Below are positions 25,997-35,574 of a stretch of DNA of 64,000 nucleotides, one piece after another (position 1 is the stretch's first letter; every line of letters begins with the position of its first letter). The notes beneath the pieces were generated by a model. The model was not told the DNA's origin, did no database searches, and saw only the letters and a program-made list of their open reading frames with translations. Location of the stretch: the NCBI GenBank assembly GCA_904380375.1, contig CAJFID010000018.1:9541-73540 (forward strand), in the 5' to 3' direction. The position numbers and the translations under genes are program-made. The DNA is from Avimonas intestinalis. Lineage in GTDB: Bacteria > Bacillota > Clostridia > Oscillospirales > Acutalibacteraceae.

Positions 25997-26619
25997 TATT
26001 TGTACACCTCCTCGAGTTTGGCGACGGCATCCTTGACGACGATGAACTTATCGGCGTTCAGGATGTCGTAGACGTTGAGGGTGTTGACCAGGGCGGTCTT
26101 GACGCCGGGGATGTTGCGGGCCGACTTGACGGCGACCTCGTCCTTCTCCGGCAGGACCAGGATGGCCTTGCGGTCGGCGCCCAGCGCGCTGAGCATCGCC
26201 GCAACGGCCTTGGTCTTAAAGCCGTCGAGGGTTAGGGCTTCGAGCACGATCATATCGCCGGAAGCCACCTTCGCGGAAAACGCCGACTTCATCGCCAGGC
26301 GGCGGACCTTCTTGGGCAGCGTATAGGAATAGCTGCGGGGCTTGGGGCCCAGGGCGATGCCGCCGTGGGTCCACTGGGGCGCGCGGGTCGAGCCCTGGCG
26401 GGCGTGGCCGGTGCCCTTCTGACGCCACGGCTTCTTGCCGCCGCCGCTCACTTCGGCGCGGGTCAGAGTGGATTGGGTGCCCTGGCGCTGGTTGGCCAGG
26501 TAATTCACAACGGCGCTGTGCAGGACGGTCTTGTTGGGCTCGATGCCGAAGACCGCGTCGGAAAGCTCCATGCTCCCGGTCTGCTTGCCGGTCATATCAA
26601 AAACGGATACTGTAGGCAT
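25996..26619 (-). CDS. rplD: 50S ribosomal protein L4
   Basis: The 207-residue protein starts MPTVSVFDMTGKQTGSMELS at ATG 26619 after GGAGGAAATC-like spacing. The extended loop GGGKKPWRQKGTGHARQG lines the tunnel. L4 autoregulates the S10 operon in several bacteria, which is relevant to the leader hairpin at 27892-27927. Confidence 0.97.
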   Translation of the reverse strand: MPTVSVFDMTGKQTGSMELSDAVFGIEPNKTVLHSAVVNYLANQRQGTQSTLTRAEVSGGGKKPWRQKGTGHARQGSTRAPQWTHGGIALGPKPRSYSYTLPKKVRRLAMKSAFSAKVASGDMIVLEALTLDGFKTKAVAAMLSALGADRKAILVLPEKDEVAVKSARNIPGVKTALVNTLNVYDILNADKFIVVKDAVAKLEEVYK

Positions 26620-26644
26620 TCTGATTTCCTCCTTCCCTAACGCC

Positions 26645-27280
26645 TTACGCCTTCTTGACGGTCTCGGAGAGAACCACGACGCTGCCGCGGGGGCCGGGGA
26701 CGGCGCCCTTGACCGCAATCAGGTTGTTCTCCGCGTCCACCTTGACGACGCTGAGGTTCTGAACGGTGACGCGCTCCGCGCCCAGGTGGCCGGCCCCTTT
26801 GGTGCCCTTGAACACGCGGGACGGGGAGGAGCAGGCGCCCAGGGAGCCCGCATGGCGGGCGACCGGGCCGGAACCGTGGGTTTCCTTCAGCCGCTGGAAG
26901 TTCCAGCGCTTGATCGCGCCGGCGTAGCCCTTACCCTTGCTGGTGCCGACCACGTCCACGCGGTCGCCGGCAGCGAAGGTGTCGGCCTTGACGATGTCGC
27001 CTACATTGAACGCGTCGCAGTCGTCAAAGCGGAATTCGCGCAGGGTCTTCTTGGGGGCGACATCCGCCTTGTCGAAATGGCCCTTCAGGGGCTTGGTAAC
27101 CTTTTTGAGGGACACGTCGCCGAAGCCCATCTGGATGGCGGCGTAGCCGTCGTTTTCCACCGTCTTCTTCTGCACGACCGCGCAGGGGCCGGCTTCAATG
27201 ACGGTCACAGGGACGACGTTGCCCTTTTCGTCGAAGATCTGCGTCATGCCGACCTTCTTGCCGATGATGCCTTTTTGCAT
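26645..27280 (-). CDS. rplC: 50S ribosomal protein L3
   Basis: The 211-residue protein (MQKGIIGKKVGMTQIFDEKG; GSGPVARHAGSLGACSSPSR) reaches the peptidyl-transferase centre. It follows rpsJ after an unusually long gap of 218 bases and starts after AAGGAGG. Confidence 0.97.
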   Translation of the reverse strand: MQKGIIGKKVGMTQIFDEKGNVVPVTVIEAGPCAVVQKKTVENDGYAAIQMGFGDVSLKKVTKPLKGHFDKADVAPKKTLREFRFDDCDAFNVGDIVKADTFAAGDRVDVVGTSKGKGYAGAIKRWNFQRLKETHGSGPVARHAGSLGACSSPSRVFKGTKGAGHLGAERVTVQNLSVVKVDAENNLIAVKGAVPGPRGSVVVLSETVKKA

Positions 27281-27498
27281 TGTCTATACCTCCTTGGTTA
27301 TTGGTTGACCGGCTGCGCCGGGGCCGCCTGCACGCCGCCCGGTCCGGAAACCGGAAAAGGCGGCCTGCGGTGCCGCGCCGCATCGGCCAACATGACCTCG
27401 CCGAGGGAATCGCAAACCGGAATCCGGTTTGCCGCAAGCCGGGTTCGCCGGGGGCCGCCTTGCACGGCGGGTTATTCCGTGACCGGGCGGCAGGCGCC
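27281..27498 (-). other. long rpsJ-rplC spacer with palindrome
   Basis: This spacer of 218 bases has no credible gene. It holds the perfect inverted repeat GCAAACCGGAATCCGGTTTGC (21 bases, written as arms GCAAACCGG and CCGGTTTGC, about 27413-27433) without a T-run, plus other GC-rich pairing segments. A pausing, processing or stability role is possible but unproven. Confidence 0.4.
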
Positions 27499-27810
27499 TT
27501 ACAGCTTGATTTCGATTTCCACGCCGGCGGGGAGTTCAAGGCCCATGAGGGCCTCAACGGTCTTGTTTGACGGGCGGAGGATGTCGATCAGGCGCTTGTG
27601 GGTGCGCATCTCAAACTGCTCGCGGGAGTCCTTGTACTTGTGGACGGCGCGCAGGATGGTGACGACTTCCTTCTCGGTGGGCAGCGGAACCGGACCCGAA
27701 ACGCGGGCGCCCGTGCGGCGCGCGGTCTCCACGATCTTTTCCGCGGACTGATCAACCAGCTGATGATCGTACCCCTTAATGCGAATGCGGATTTTTTCTT
27801 TGACTGCCAC
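27499..27810 (-). CDS. rpsJ: 30S ribosomal protein S10
   Basis: The 103-residue protein starts at GTG 27810, nine bases after AAGGAGG; no ATG fits. It contains AVKEKIRIRIKGYDHQLVDQ and PTEKEVVTILRAVHKYKDSR. S10 is a head protein and the NusE subunit of antitermination complexes. It is the first gene of the superoperon. Confidence 0.97.
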   Translation of the reverse strand: MAVKEKIRIRIKGYDHQLVDQSAEKIVETARRTGARVSGPVPLPTEKEVVTILRAVHKYKDSREQFEMRTHKRLIDILRPSNKTVEALMGLELPAGVEIEIKL

Positions 27811-28176
27811 TGAAAAACGCCTCCTTAAAAATTTGAGTTGGCGGGCGACGCTGAATCTGTACACACCGCCGGGTGTTTCGCGGCCGGCGGTAAAAAAACC
27901 GGAAACGCGCGAAGCTCTTTTCCCGGTACGAATCCAGCGCCCTGACAGCACACGCAGCGGCAGCCCCCACAACCCTCGGAGCCGCCGCAGGCCGCCCCCG
28001 CAAAGGAAACAGCCGCGCGCAAGCGCTTTCAGTATTCCTTGTCGCCCGGTTTAAAATCGGACATACTCAGCGGAAATAACCAGCGTAAAAGCTGCAACCT
28101 CCCGCGTCATCGCATATCGTGCAGTCCCGCTCAGCCGGAAAACAGGCGCAATACGCCCGTCCTCTTGCAGCCAAGC
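27811..28176 (-). promoter_or_regulatory. S10-operon leader with attenuator-like terminator
   Basis: About 365 untranslated bases separate the promoter from rpsJ. On the minus strand ACCGGGAAA (27928-27920) can pair, with one bulge, with TTTCCGGT (27907-27900), followed by seven T at about 27898-27892. This resembles an intrinsic terminator inside the leader and fits attenuation control by a ribosomal protein such as L4; the identity of the effector is inference. I see no open frame with a ribosome binding site here. Confidence 0.5.
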
Positions 28177-28182
28177 CTAATT

Positions 28183-28211
28183 ATATTACTATAAAAAGGC
28201 GCGGAATGCAA
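28183..28211 (-). promoter_or_regulatory. promoter of the ribosomal superoperon
   Basis: On the minus strand TTGCAT (28211-28206), a 17-base spacer and TAATAT (28188-28183); TATAAT lies three bases further at 28185-28180. The AT-rich surroundings contrast with the GC-rich flanks. Confidence 0.65.
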
Positions 28212-28250
28212 GGGCTTTTTCAAGTTTTTCCCCCGTTTTTCCCGAAAAAG

Positions 28251-28289
28251 CAAAAAAAGGCGAAAAGCCGGATTTCCCGGCTTTTCGCC
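28251..28289 (-). terminator. terminator after queT
   Basis: On the minus strand GGCGAAAAGCCGG (28289-28277) pairs with CCGGCTTTTCGCC (28271-28259), followed by seven T (28258-28252). Confidence 0.93.
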
Positions 28290-28381
28290 GCCTGCTATTG
28301 GCTATTTTGCGAATACTCGCCGCCCTTTCTCACGTTTGGCGGCGGGAGGGGCCTGGGTCACGCCCTTTGCAGCGTCCCCTC

Positions 28382-28918
28382 TCAGCAGCGGAACACCGCC
28401 TTGGCCGCGCCGGAGCGGCCGAGGGCCGCGTACAGCAGCAGCCCGCAGACGGTGCAGGCCGCCAGCTGCCCCAGGCCTACCTGGAGCATGCACAGCCCGT
28501 ACACCGGCCAGGAGAAGCCGAAGAGGGCGACGGTCAGCTCCAGCCCCACCACGACGGCGTTCAGCAGCACCGGCGGGAGGGTGGACAGGACGGGCAGCCC
28601 CTTGAAACGGATATTCCGCATCGCATAGGTCAGCACGGCGGCGGCCAGGGTGGCCAGCGGGCCGAAGAGGATGTCCCACGCGCCGGCGACGTTGGCGCCC
28701 ATCGCCAGGCCGGCGATGTTGGACACCACGCACCCGACCGCCAGGCCGGGGATCGCCGCCGGGGTAAAGACCGGCAGGATGGTCAGCATCTCCGACACGC
28801 GGAACTGGCCCATGCCGAAGGAGGCCGCCGGGATGGCGAGGGTCAGGGCCGCGTACATCGCGGCGATCAGCCCTCCCTCCGCCAGGCGGCGGAGCGCTTT
28901 GCTTTGGTTTTGGTTCAT
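28382..28918 (-). CDS. queT: QueT-family queuosine-precursor ECF S-component
   Basis: The 178-residue membrane protein has about six spans and the QueT-like features LRRLAEGGLIAAMYAALTL, FGMGQFRVSEMLTILPVFTP and CVVSNIAGLA. QueT imports preQ1 or a related queuosine precursor together with a shared EcfAA'T module, absent from this window. The start follows GGGAAGG. A structured leader resembling a preQ1 riboswitch and a strong promoter lie upstream, supporting the substrate. Confidence 0.9.
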   Translation of the reverse strand: MNQNQSKALRRLAEGGLIAAMYAALTLAIPAASFGMGQFRVSEMLTILPVFTPAAIPGLAVGCVVSNIAGLAMGANVAGAWDILFGPLATLAAAVLTYAMRNIRFKGLPVLSTLPPVLLNAVVVGLELTVALFGFSWPVYGLCMLQVGLGQLAACTVCGLLLYAALGRSGAAKAVFRC

Positions 28919-28927
28919 CTGGATCGT

Positions 28928-29031
28928 CCTTCCCTAGTTTTATTCTGACAGGGCTTTGCCGCGCCGGGCCTGGGCAGGCCGCTGCGGCGAAAGGAGCCCT
29001 GTCCGGTCAGGATGGTTGCGAACTGACCGGC
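28928..29031 (-). ncRNA. candidate preQ1 riboswitch upstream of queT
   Basis: On the minus strand the leader contains hairpin CCGGTCAG/CTGACCGG (29030-29003), then a helix ACAGGGCT/AGCCCTGT (29002-28995 with 28955-28948) around a GC-rich internal hairpin, then the A-rich tail AATAAAACTA directly before GGGAAGG (28934-28928), the queT ribosome binding site. An A-rich strand next to the Shine-Dalgarno is the hallmark of preQ1 pseudoknot switches. The layout looks closest to the longer class III type known from Ruminococcaceae; the class is uncertain. Confidence 0.55.
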
Positions 29032-29058
29032 AGCCGCCCGGGGACGGCTGCGTCCTCC

Positions 29059-29087
29059 ACTATAGCCTCTCGCCGCGGAATTGTCAA
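29059..29087 (-). promoter_or_regulatory. promoter of queT
   Basis: On the minus strand TTGACA (29087-29082), 17 bases, TATAGT (29064-29059). The -35 box overlaps the stop codon of the SLOG gene. Confidence 0.88.
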
Positions 29088-29671
29088 GCGCCCCCCGCCA
29101 TGGCGGAGGCAGGGCGGGGAGGCTGCCCGGCGGGCAGCGCCGCCGGCCCCTCGGACGGGGCGAGGCGGGAGGGGTCGACCCGCCATACCGTCCGGCCCTG
29201 CCGCGCGGCGAGCGCCACGGTGTTCGCCGTCCCGCCGGGAGTATGGCCGTCATACCCTGCAACCAGCAGCCCGCAGCGGGCCAGCATATACCGGTTGGCG
29301 TCCGCCATGCAGTGGCGGGTATAGGTGGAAGAGAGGACGACCGCCTCATCCGCCGCCGCGAGCACCTCCCCGTACAGCCGGCGGCTCTCCGGGTCCCGGA
29401 ACCGCCCCTGCCCCTGGTAAGGGCGCACGGCCACGAGCCGCACCCCGTCGGCCGGGTGCGCCGCCTTATAGCCGGCCACGATCTCCCCCGCCCAGAGGCT
29501 GACCCCCTCGGTCATGCCGGTGTAAAACTCCCGGAAGCCGGAGGCCGCCGCGTGTTCCATCGCCTCCGCCAGCCGGATATAAAAGCAGCGGAAGGCCGGG
29601 GAGGCCGTGTCCCGCCCCCACGGCAGCTTCTCCGGCCGGTGGCCGATGAAAAATGCACGCTTTTCTTCCAT
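29084..29671 (-). CDS. SLOG-family (DUF1273/YpsA-like) nucleotide-binding protein
   Basis: The 195-residue protein from ATG 29671 has the DUF1273-like start FFIGHRPEKLPWG, then TGMTEGVSLWAGEIV and a Rossmann-like pattern with VVLSSTYTRHCM and VAGYDGHTPGGTANTV. SLOG proteins bind nucleotide-like ligands and occur as stress proteins and as sensors in defence and toxin systems. It has its own promoter and is divergent from an XRE regulator at 29819. The extended start to 29773 lies across the promoter and is rejected. Ligand and role are unknown. Confidence 0.8.
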   Translation of the reverse strand: MEEKRAFFIGHRPEKLPWGRDTASPAFRCFYIRLAEAMEHAAASGFREFYTGMTEGVSLWAGEIVAGYKAAHPADGVRLVAVRPYQGQGRFRDPESRRLYGEVLAAADEAVVLSSTYTRHCMADANRYMLARCGLLVAGYDGHTPGGTANTVALAARQGRTVWRVDPSRLAPSEGPAALPAGQPPRPASAMAGGA

Positions 29672-29711
29672 CCTTCTCCCCCCTGGTTTTCCTTTTTCAA
29701 ACGAGATAAAG

Positions 29712-29773
29712 CTTAAAGATAAGAGAAAAGTCTCTTTAAGAGATATTATAGGCTCTTTTAAGCTCATTTTCAA
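29712..29773 (-). promoter_or_regulatory. promoter and repeated operator boxes between SLOG and XRE genes
   Basis: For the SLOG gene: TTGAAA (29773-29768), 17 bases, TATAAT (29750-29745). Boxes of CTTAAAGA type recur: CTTAAAGA (29712-29719) inverted against TCTTTAAG (29733-29740), and CTCTTTTAAG (29753-29762) inside the -35/-10 spacer. The region is AT-rich against GC-rich flanks. The boxes are plausible binding sites for the divergent XRE protein. Confidence 0.7.
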
Positions 29774-29818
29774 GCCTCTTTGGGAACCATAAACTGAAGA
29801 GGAAGGGGGGACGGCCTT

Positions 29819-30142
29819 ATGGTAATAGATAAGGTTCTCTTAGGCGAGGCCATCCGTCAAGCGCGGCTGGCAAACCATCTTTCCCAGGAGCGGCTGGCCG
29901 AGCTGCTTGATATCTCGCCTACCCACATGAAGCATATAGAAAGCGGGCACCGCGGTCCCTCCGTAGAAGTCCTCCTGCATTTGGCGGTCATCCTCAACCT
30001 GTCGCTGGATGCGCTCCTGTTCCCGGAGAAGGCCGGCGGGCAGGAGGAACGCGCCAAGCTGCGCCGCCTGGCGGACACCCTGCCCGAGCGCGACCTGCGC
30101 ATCCTGCTGGCGGCCGCCGAAGCCATGCGGGAGCAGGCGTAG
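29819..30142 (+). CDS. XRE/Cro-type helix-turn-helix regulator
   Basis: The 107-residue protein has a typical HTH near residues 8-62: LGEAIRQARLANHLSQERLAELLDIS broken over the helices, then MKHIESGHRGPSVEVLLHLA. A helical tail (LRRLADTLPERDLRILLAAAEAM) probably dimerises. The start follows GAGGAAGGGGGG. Its place opposite the SLOG gene over the repeated boxes suggests it represses one or both genes. Confidence 0.9.
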   Translation: MVIDKVLLGEAIRQARLANHLSQERLAELLDISPTHMKHIESGHRGPSVEVLLHLAVILNLSLDALLFPEKAGGQEERAKLRRLADTLPERDLRILLAAAEAMREQA

Positions 30143-30229
30143 CGCCGCGCCGCCTAGAACAGGCCGCCCGGCGGGGGCGGAACCGGCGGCAGCCCCGGCG
30201 CTTCCGGCTCCCCGGCCAAAACCGAACAC

Positions 30230-30266
30230 GCAAAAAAATCCCCCGTGCCGCAGCACGGGGGATTTT
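30230..30266 (-). terminator. bidirectional terminator, pckG side dominant
   Basis: AATCCCCCGTGC (30238-30249) pairs with GCACGGGGGATT (30254-30265). AAAAAAA at 30232-30238 gives a strong T-run on the minus strand after pckG; TTTTC on the plus strand can weakly end the XRE transcript. Confidence 0.88.
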
Positions 30267-30284
30267 CTACGCCCCAGGGGCGTC

Positions 30285-32069
<1,785 letters not shown>

Positions 32070-32148
32070 AACTGTCTATCTCCTTTCCATCCCGGCCCCG
32101 GAAGGGGACGGTCAACCCTCTGCGGGAAATTTTTCGCTATCAGATTTT

Positions 32149-32178
32149 ATTATAGTCTATTTCCCGCCGGGTACGCAA
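32149..32178 (-). promoter_or_regulatory. promoter of pckG
   Basis: On the minus strand TTGCGT (32178-32173), 18 bases, TATAAT (32154-32149). The flanks are AT-rich. Confidence 0.75.
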
Positions 32179-32304
32179 TATCTAAAATGTGAATATTTTG
32201 ATAATTCTTTAACAGAGAACCGTGTGAACCGCAAAATTTACGCGAGGCCGCCCGGCTTTGCCGGGTAGGAAGGCCCCGCGGGCCAGGAGGGCGGCGGGCC
32301 GGCC

Positions 32305-33333
32305 TTAATACGAAGCGGCCTCGATCGGCATGGTGGCGCAGGCGTTGAGGTCCAGCCCCGCCGTATGCCCAGCCAGGTACTCGTAATACGCCTGGGCGCC
32401 CACCATCGCGGCGTTGTCCCCACATAGGGGGAGGGGCGGCGCGTACAGTCTATACCCCCGCCGGCGGCACTCCGCCTCCATCCGGGCCCGCAGGCCGGAA
32501 TTGGCGGACACCCCGCCGGCCAGGACAATGGTTTTGGCGCCGGCGGCCTCCGCCGCCCGCAGGGTGTTGCCGGCCAGCATGTCCACCGCCGTTTTCTGGA
32601 AGGAGGCGCACAGGTCGTCAACGGCGACCTCCTCCCCCTTCTGCGCCGCGTTGTGCAGCAGGTTGACCACCGCGGTCTTGAGCCCGGAAAAGCTGAAATC
32701 GTAGCAGGGGCTGCCGTCCGGGTTCTCAAGATGGGGATGGGGCAGGCGGTAGGCGTCCGGATCGCCCGCCGCCGCGCGGCGGTCGAGATGGATGCCGCCG
32801 GGATAGGGCATCCCCATGGCGCGGGCGGCTTTGTCGTAGCACTCCCCCGCCGCGTCGTCCCGGGTGCGGCCCAGGACGGTAAAGCGGGTGTAATCCTCCA
32901 CCCGGACGATGTGGCTGTGCCCGCCCGACACCACCAGGCAGAGGAAGGGCGGCTCCAGTTCCGGATGGGCGAGATAGTTCGCCGCGATGTGGGAGCGCAG
33001 GTGATGGACCGGGACCAGCGGCAGGCCGGCCGAAAGGGACAGCCCCTTGGCGAAGTTCACCCCCACCAGCAGCGCCCCGATCAGCCCCGGCGCATAAGTG
33101 ACGGCCACCGCGTCTATCGCCGAAAGGGGCGTGCCCGCCTGCTCCAGCGCCTGCCGCGCCACCCCCGAAATCGCCTCCGCGTGGCGGCGGCTGGCGATCT
33201 CAGGCACCACGCCCCCGTACAGCTTATGCTCCTCCACCTGGGAGGCGACCACGTTGGACAGCGCGCGCCGCCCGTCCTGCACCACCGCGGCGGCGGTCTC
33301 GTCGCAGGAGGATTCGATCGCGAGAATTTTCAT
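32305..33333 (-). CDS. tsaD: tRNA N6-threonylcarbamoyladenosine transferase TsaD
   Basis: The 342-residue enzyme moves the threonylcarbamoyl group to A37 of ANN-decoding tRNAs. The ASKHA-fold metal site HHLRSH (near residues 110-115), CLVVSGGHSHIV and the closing GDNAAMVG are intact. ATG 33333 follows AAAGGGG. rimI lies nearby as in many Firmicutes, but tsaB and tsaE, which must exist in the cell, are not in this window. Confidence 0.97.
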   Translation of the reverse strand: MKILAIESSCDETAAAVVQDGRRALSNVVASQVEEHKLYGGVVPEIASRRHAEAISGVARQALEQAGTPLSAIDAVAVTYAPGLIGALLVGVNFAKGLSLSAGLPLVPVHHLRSHIAANYLAHPELEPPFLCLVVSGGHSHIVRVEDYTRFTVLGRTRDDAAGECYDKAARAMGMPYPGGIHLDRRAAAGDPDAYRLPHPHLENPDGSPCYDFSFSGLKTAVVNLLHNAAQKGEEVAVDDLCASFQKTAVDMLAGNTLRAAEAAGAKTIVLAGGVSANSGLRARMEAECRRRGYRLYAPPLPLCGDNAAMVGAQAYYEYLAGHTAGLDLNACATMPIEAASY

Positions 33334-33542
33334 AGGGACAGCCCCTTTCCAGTCGTTGGTTTCGGCAGCCAGGCGTTCCGGCACGGAAGGCAGCGTGCCT
33401 CTCCGCCGCGCAGGGAAAGGGCCGCGCCCCGCCCATGCGAAAAGGGCGCGCCGGGGGCCTCCCCCGCCGCGTCCCTGGGTTCGCCGCTATCGGCATAAGG
33501 ATATGCTGGTATGAAGAACCCATCCGCCCTTTCAAGCCGCCG

Positions 33543-33791
33543 TCAGCCCCGCATTTCCTCGTCGGTATAGAAGTAGCCGGGCTTTTTATACAGCTTGTCG
33601 ATTTTATCATGGATCTCCGGTTTGTATACCTTGTAGGGCCATTCGGAGGAAGGGACGTCCTCAATCCCCACCGTGATGTAATCGTCGGTAGCGCCCATGG
33701 TCTCCTTGACCGCGGCGACAATTTTTTCGGCCAGCGCCTTTTTCTGCTCCTCGCTACGGCCGGGCCAGAGCTTTACCTGCACGTGCGGCAT
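33543..33791 (-). CDS. 4-oxalocrotonate tautomerase-family protein
   Basis: The 82-residue protein MPHVQVKLWPGRSEEQKKAL has Pro right after the initiator Met, the catalytic base of the tautomerase superfamily, and the ATDDYITVGIEDV segment typical of YwhB/4-OT proteins. It normally assembles as a small oligomer. The substrate is unknown. ATG 33791 is preceded by GGAGAGG. It separates tsaD from rimI. Confidence 0.85.
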   Translation of the reverse strand: MPHVQVKLWPGRSEEQKKALAEKIVAAVKETMGATDDYITVGIEDVPSSEWPYKVYKPEIHDKIDKLYKKPGYFYTDEEMRG

Positions 33792-33828
33792 ACGGCACCT
33801 CTCCATTTCCTTTTTGTTTATAATTTTG

Positions 33829-34302
33829 TTAAAAATACAACGAGTAGATCGCCGCATCCTCTTTCGGGGAATCGTAGAAGCCGGGGCGGACCCCGTCCCT
33901 CTCAAACCCGAAGCGCTCATACAGCGCGATCGCCCCAGCGTTGGACACCCGCACCTCAAGCGTCAAGCGCTTCAGGTGATGGCTCTCGGCGTAGTCGACG
34001 ACCTCCTGCAGCAGGGCGGAGGCAATCCCCTCCCGCCGGCGGCCGGGATGGACCACCAGGCTGGTGATATACCCTTCGTCCAAAATGTGGTGCATCCCGA
34101 TGTATCCCTGGGCACTTTCCGCCTCCACATCCTCCGCGACGTAAAATACGGCAAGGGGGTTCTGGAGCTCCTCGGCCAGCGCGTCATAGGACCAGGGGCG
34201 GGAAAAGGCGGCGCTTTCCATATCGGCCAGCGCCTCGAGATGGTCGGCGTGCATCGGGGTAATGGCGATCCCCGCCGGGGGGCGCCATCGGTGTTCGTCC
34301 AT
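33829..34302 (-). CDS. rimI: ribosomal protein S18-alanine N-acetyltransferase RimI
   Basis: The 157-residue GNAT protein has the RimI pattern ALADMESAAFSRPWSYDAL, ITSLVVHPGRRREGIASALL (acetyl-CoA loop) and NAGAIALYERFGF. ATG 34302 follows GGAAAGGA; the longer frame to 34350 lacks a site. Proximity to tsaD matches the common tsaB-rimI-tsaD neighbourhood. Confidence 0.88.
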   Translation of the reverse strand: MDEHRWRPPAGIAITPMHADHLEALADMESAAFSRPWSYDALAEELQNPLAVFYVAEDVEAESAQGYIGMHHILDEGYITSLVVHPGRRREGIASALLQEVVDYAESHHLKRLTLEVRVSNAGAIALYERFGFERDGVRPGFYDSPKEDAAIYSLYF

Positions 34303-34350
34303 GGCAATTCCTTTCCGGCCGTATGTCGGGAGGCAGCTCCCGGCGGCCAT

Positions 34351-34785
34351 TCAATCCGCAGAGGGCGGCTGGGAGCAAAGCTCCTCGGCCAGTGCCTGCA
34401 CCGCCTGCTCAAGCGCGTCCCGGGTGCGGCGGTAGGTTGCGAGGTCCCCGCCGTAGGGGTCGGGGATTTGCAGCACCCGGAGCTTTTCGGGCGACGCCCC
34501 CAGCGAGAGGGCCCCCATCGCGTGAGAGGGGCTCATCGCCGCGATCACGTCCGCCCGGCGGAGCAGCTCCGGCGTGGCGGGGCGGGACACATGCCCCGCT
34601 ATGTCGAGCGACCACTCCCGCAGCGCCTCGACGGCGTTCGCACTCGCAGGCGAGCCGTCGGCGGCCAGCCCCGCGCTCTCCACTATTATATCCGACCGGC
34701 CGCGCTTGTCAAGCGCGCGGCGCATCAAGGCCGCGGCCATTGGGCTGCGGCAGGTGTTCCCGGTGCAAAGGAACAAAACGGTCAT
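34351..34785 (-). CDS. ywlE: low-molecular-weight protein arginine phosphatase-like
   Basis: The 144-residue protein carries the P-loop CTGNTCRSPMA at residues 7-17 and the general acid loop IPDPYGGD near 107-114. Threonine in the fifth loop position is what distinguishes YwlE-type arginine phosphatases from tyrosine phosphatases, where Ile or Leu is found. It would oppose McsB-type arginine kinase in protein quality control; no mcsB is visible here. It starts 48 bases upstream of rimI. Confidence 0.82.
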   Translation of the reverse strand: MTVLFLCTGNTCRSPMAAALMRRALDKRGRSDIIVESAGLAADGSPASANAVEALREWSLDIAGHVSRPATPELLRRADVIAAMSPSHAMGALSLGASPEKLRVLQIPDPYGGDLATYRRTRDALEQAVQALAEELCSQPPSAD

Positions 34786-34880
34786 ACCAAGATCTTCCTT
34801 TCAATAAGCGGCGGGCGCCGCCCGCGTGTATGAATTTCCGGGCATCCCCAACGCGGGGCTGCGCGGAGGGGGCGCTGCAG

Positions 34881-35510
34881 CTACCCCTCCGTCAGGCGGG
34901 CGCGGACAAAGCGGTCTATGGCCGCCGCGGCCTGCGCCAGGGAAAGGCCCTAGGTATCCAGCAGGGCCATCGGCGGGTCGGTGCGGCCGGCGTTCTCCCG
35001 CAGCCAGGCGTTATACTGCACGGCGGCGGCGATCGTGCCCTCCTCCCCGCAGCGCCGCCAGGCCGGGCGGCTTTGAAGCCGCCGGCGCAGCTCCTCCGGG
35101 GAGGTAACCAGCGCGAGGTAATGGACGGCGGAAAAGTACCGGCGCTCTACGCACGGCTCGAGCTGGTGGGGAGCCATGCAGCCGCCGAGCACCACCGGCC
35201 TCCCCCCTTGCCCGATGTTTTTGCACACCCGGAGCCAACGGTTAAAATAGGCGGTATACCGCCCCTCGGGGTCCTGCCAGCGGTCCTCCCACAGGATGTC
35301 CGATTCCATCACCAGGTAGTCCCGCTCCTCCTGATAAAGCAGGCGCAGGGCGGCGGACTTGCCCGCCCCGCTCGCGCCGGTAACGACGAAGAGGGGGCCC
35401 CTGCGCAGCGGGGAGACAAAGCCGCAGGCGGGGCAGGACATGCTCCGGCCGTCCGGCGCGATGATCTGGTCCGGCCGCCAGGCCCCGCAGCGCTCGCAGA
35501 TCTCCTGCAT
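34881..35510 (-). pseudogene. zinc-ribbon P-loop kinase gene interrupted by TAG
   Basis: ATG 35510 opens a 186-residue product ending at TAG 34952-34950. Residues 5-42 hold a zinc ribbon (CERC and CPAC) and residues about 50-60 the P-loop VTGASGAGKSAA, followed by kinase-like ESDILW and LGGCMAP segments. The frame continues after TAG as GLSLAQAAAAIDRFVRARLTEG to a second stop at 34883-34881; this amphipathic helix is the normal end for such small kinases (LDT-x-LS...). So one base change probably truncates the protein by 23 codons, or TAG is read through. The substrate is unknown. Confidence 0.65.
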
Positions 35511-35574
35511 TTTCCCCCTCCTTTTTCTCCTGGCTCCTGTCCTTCCCAGCCCCTTCCCGCGGGCCGCCGTCCTG

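Noticed and set aside
28382..28918. Biotin-type or general vitamin S-component instead of QueT
   Set aside because: The N-terminal and central motifs and the preQ1-like leader favour QueT.
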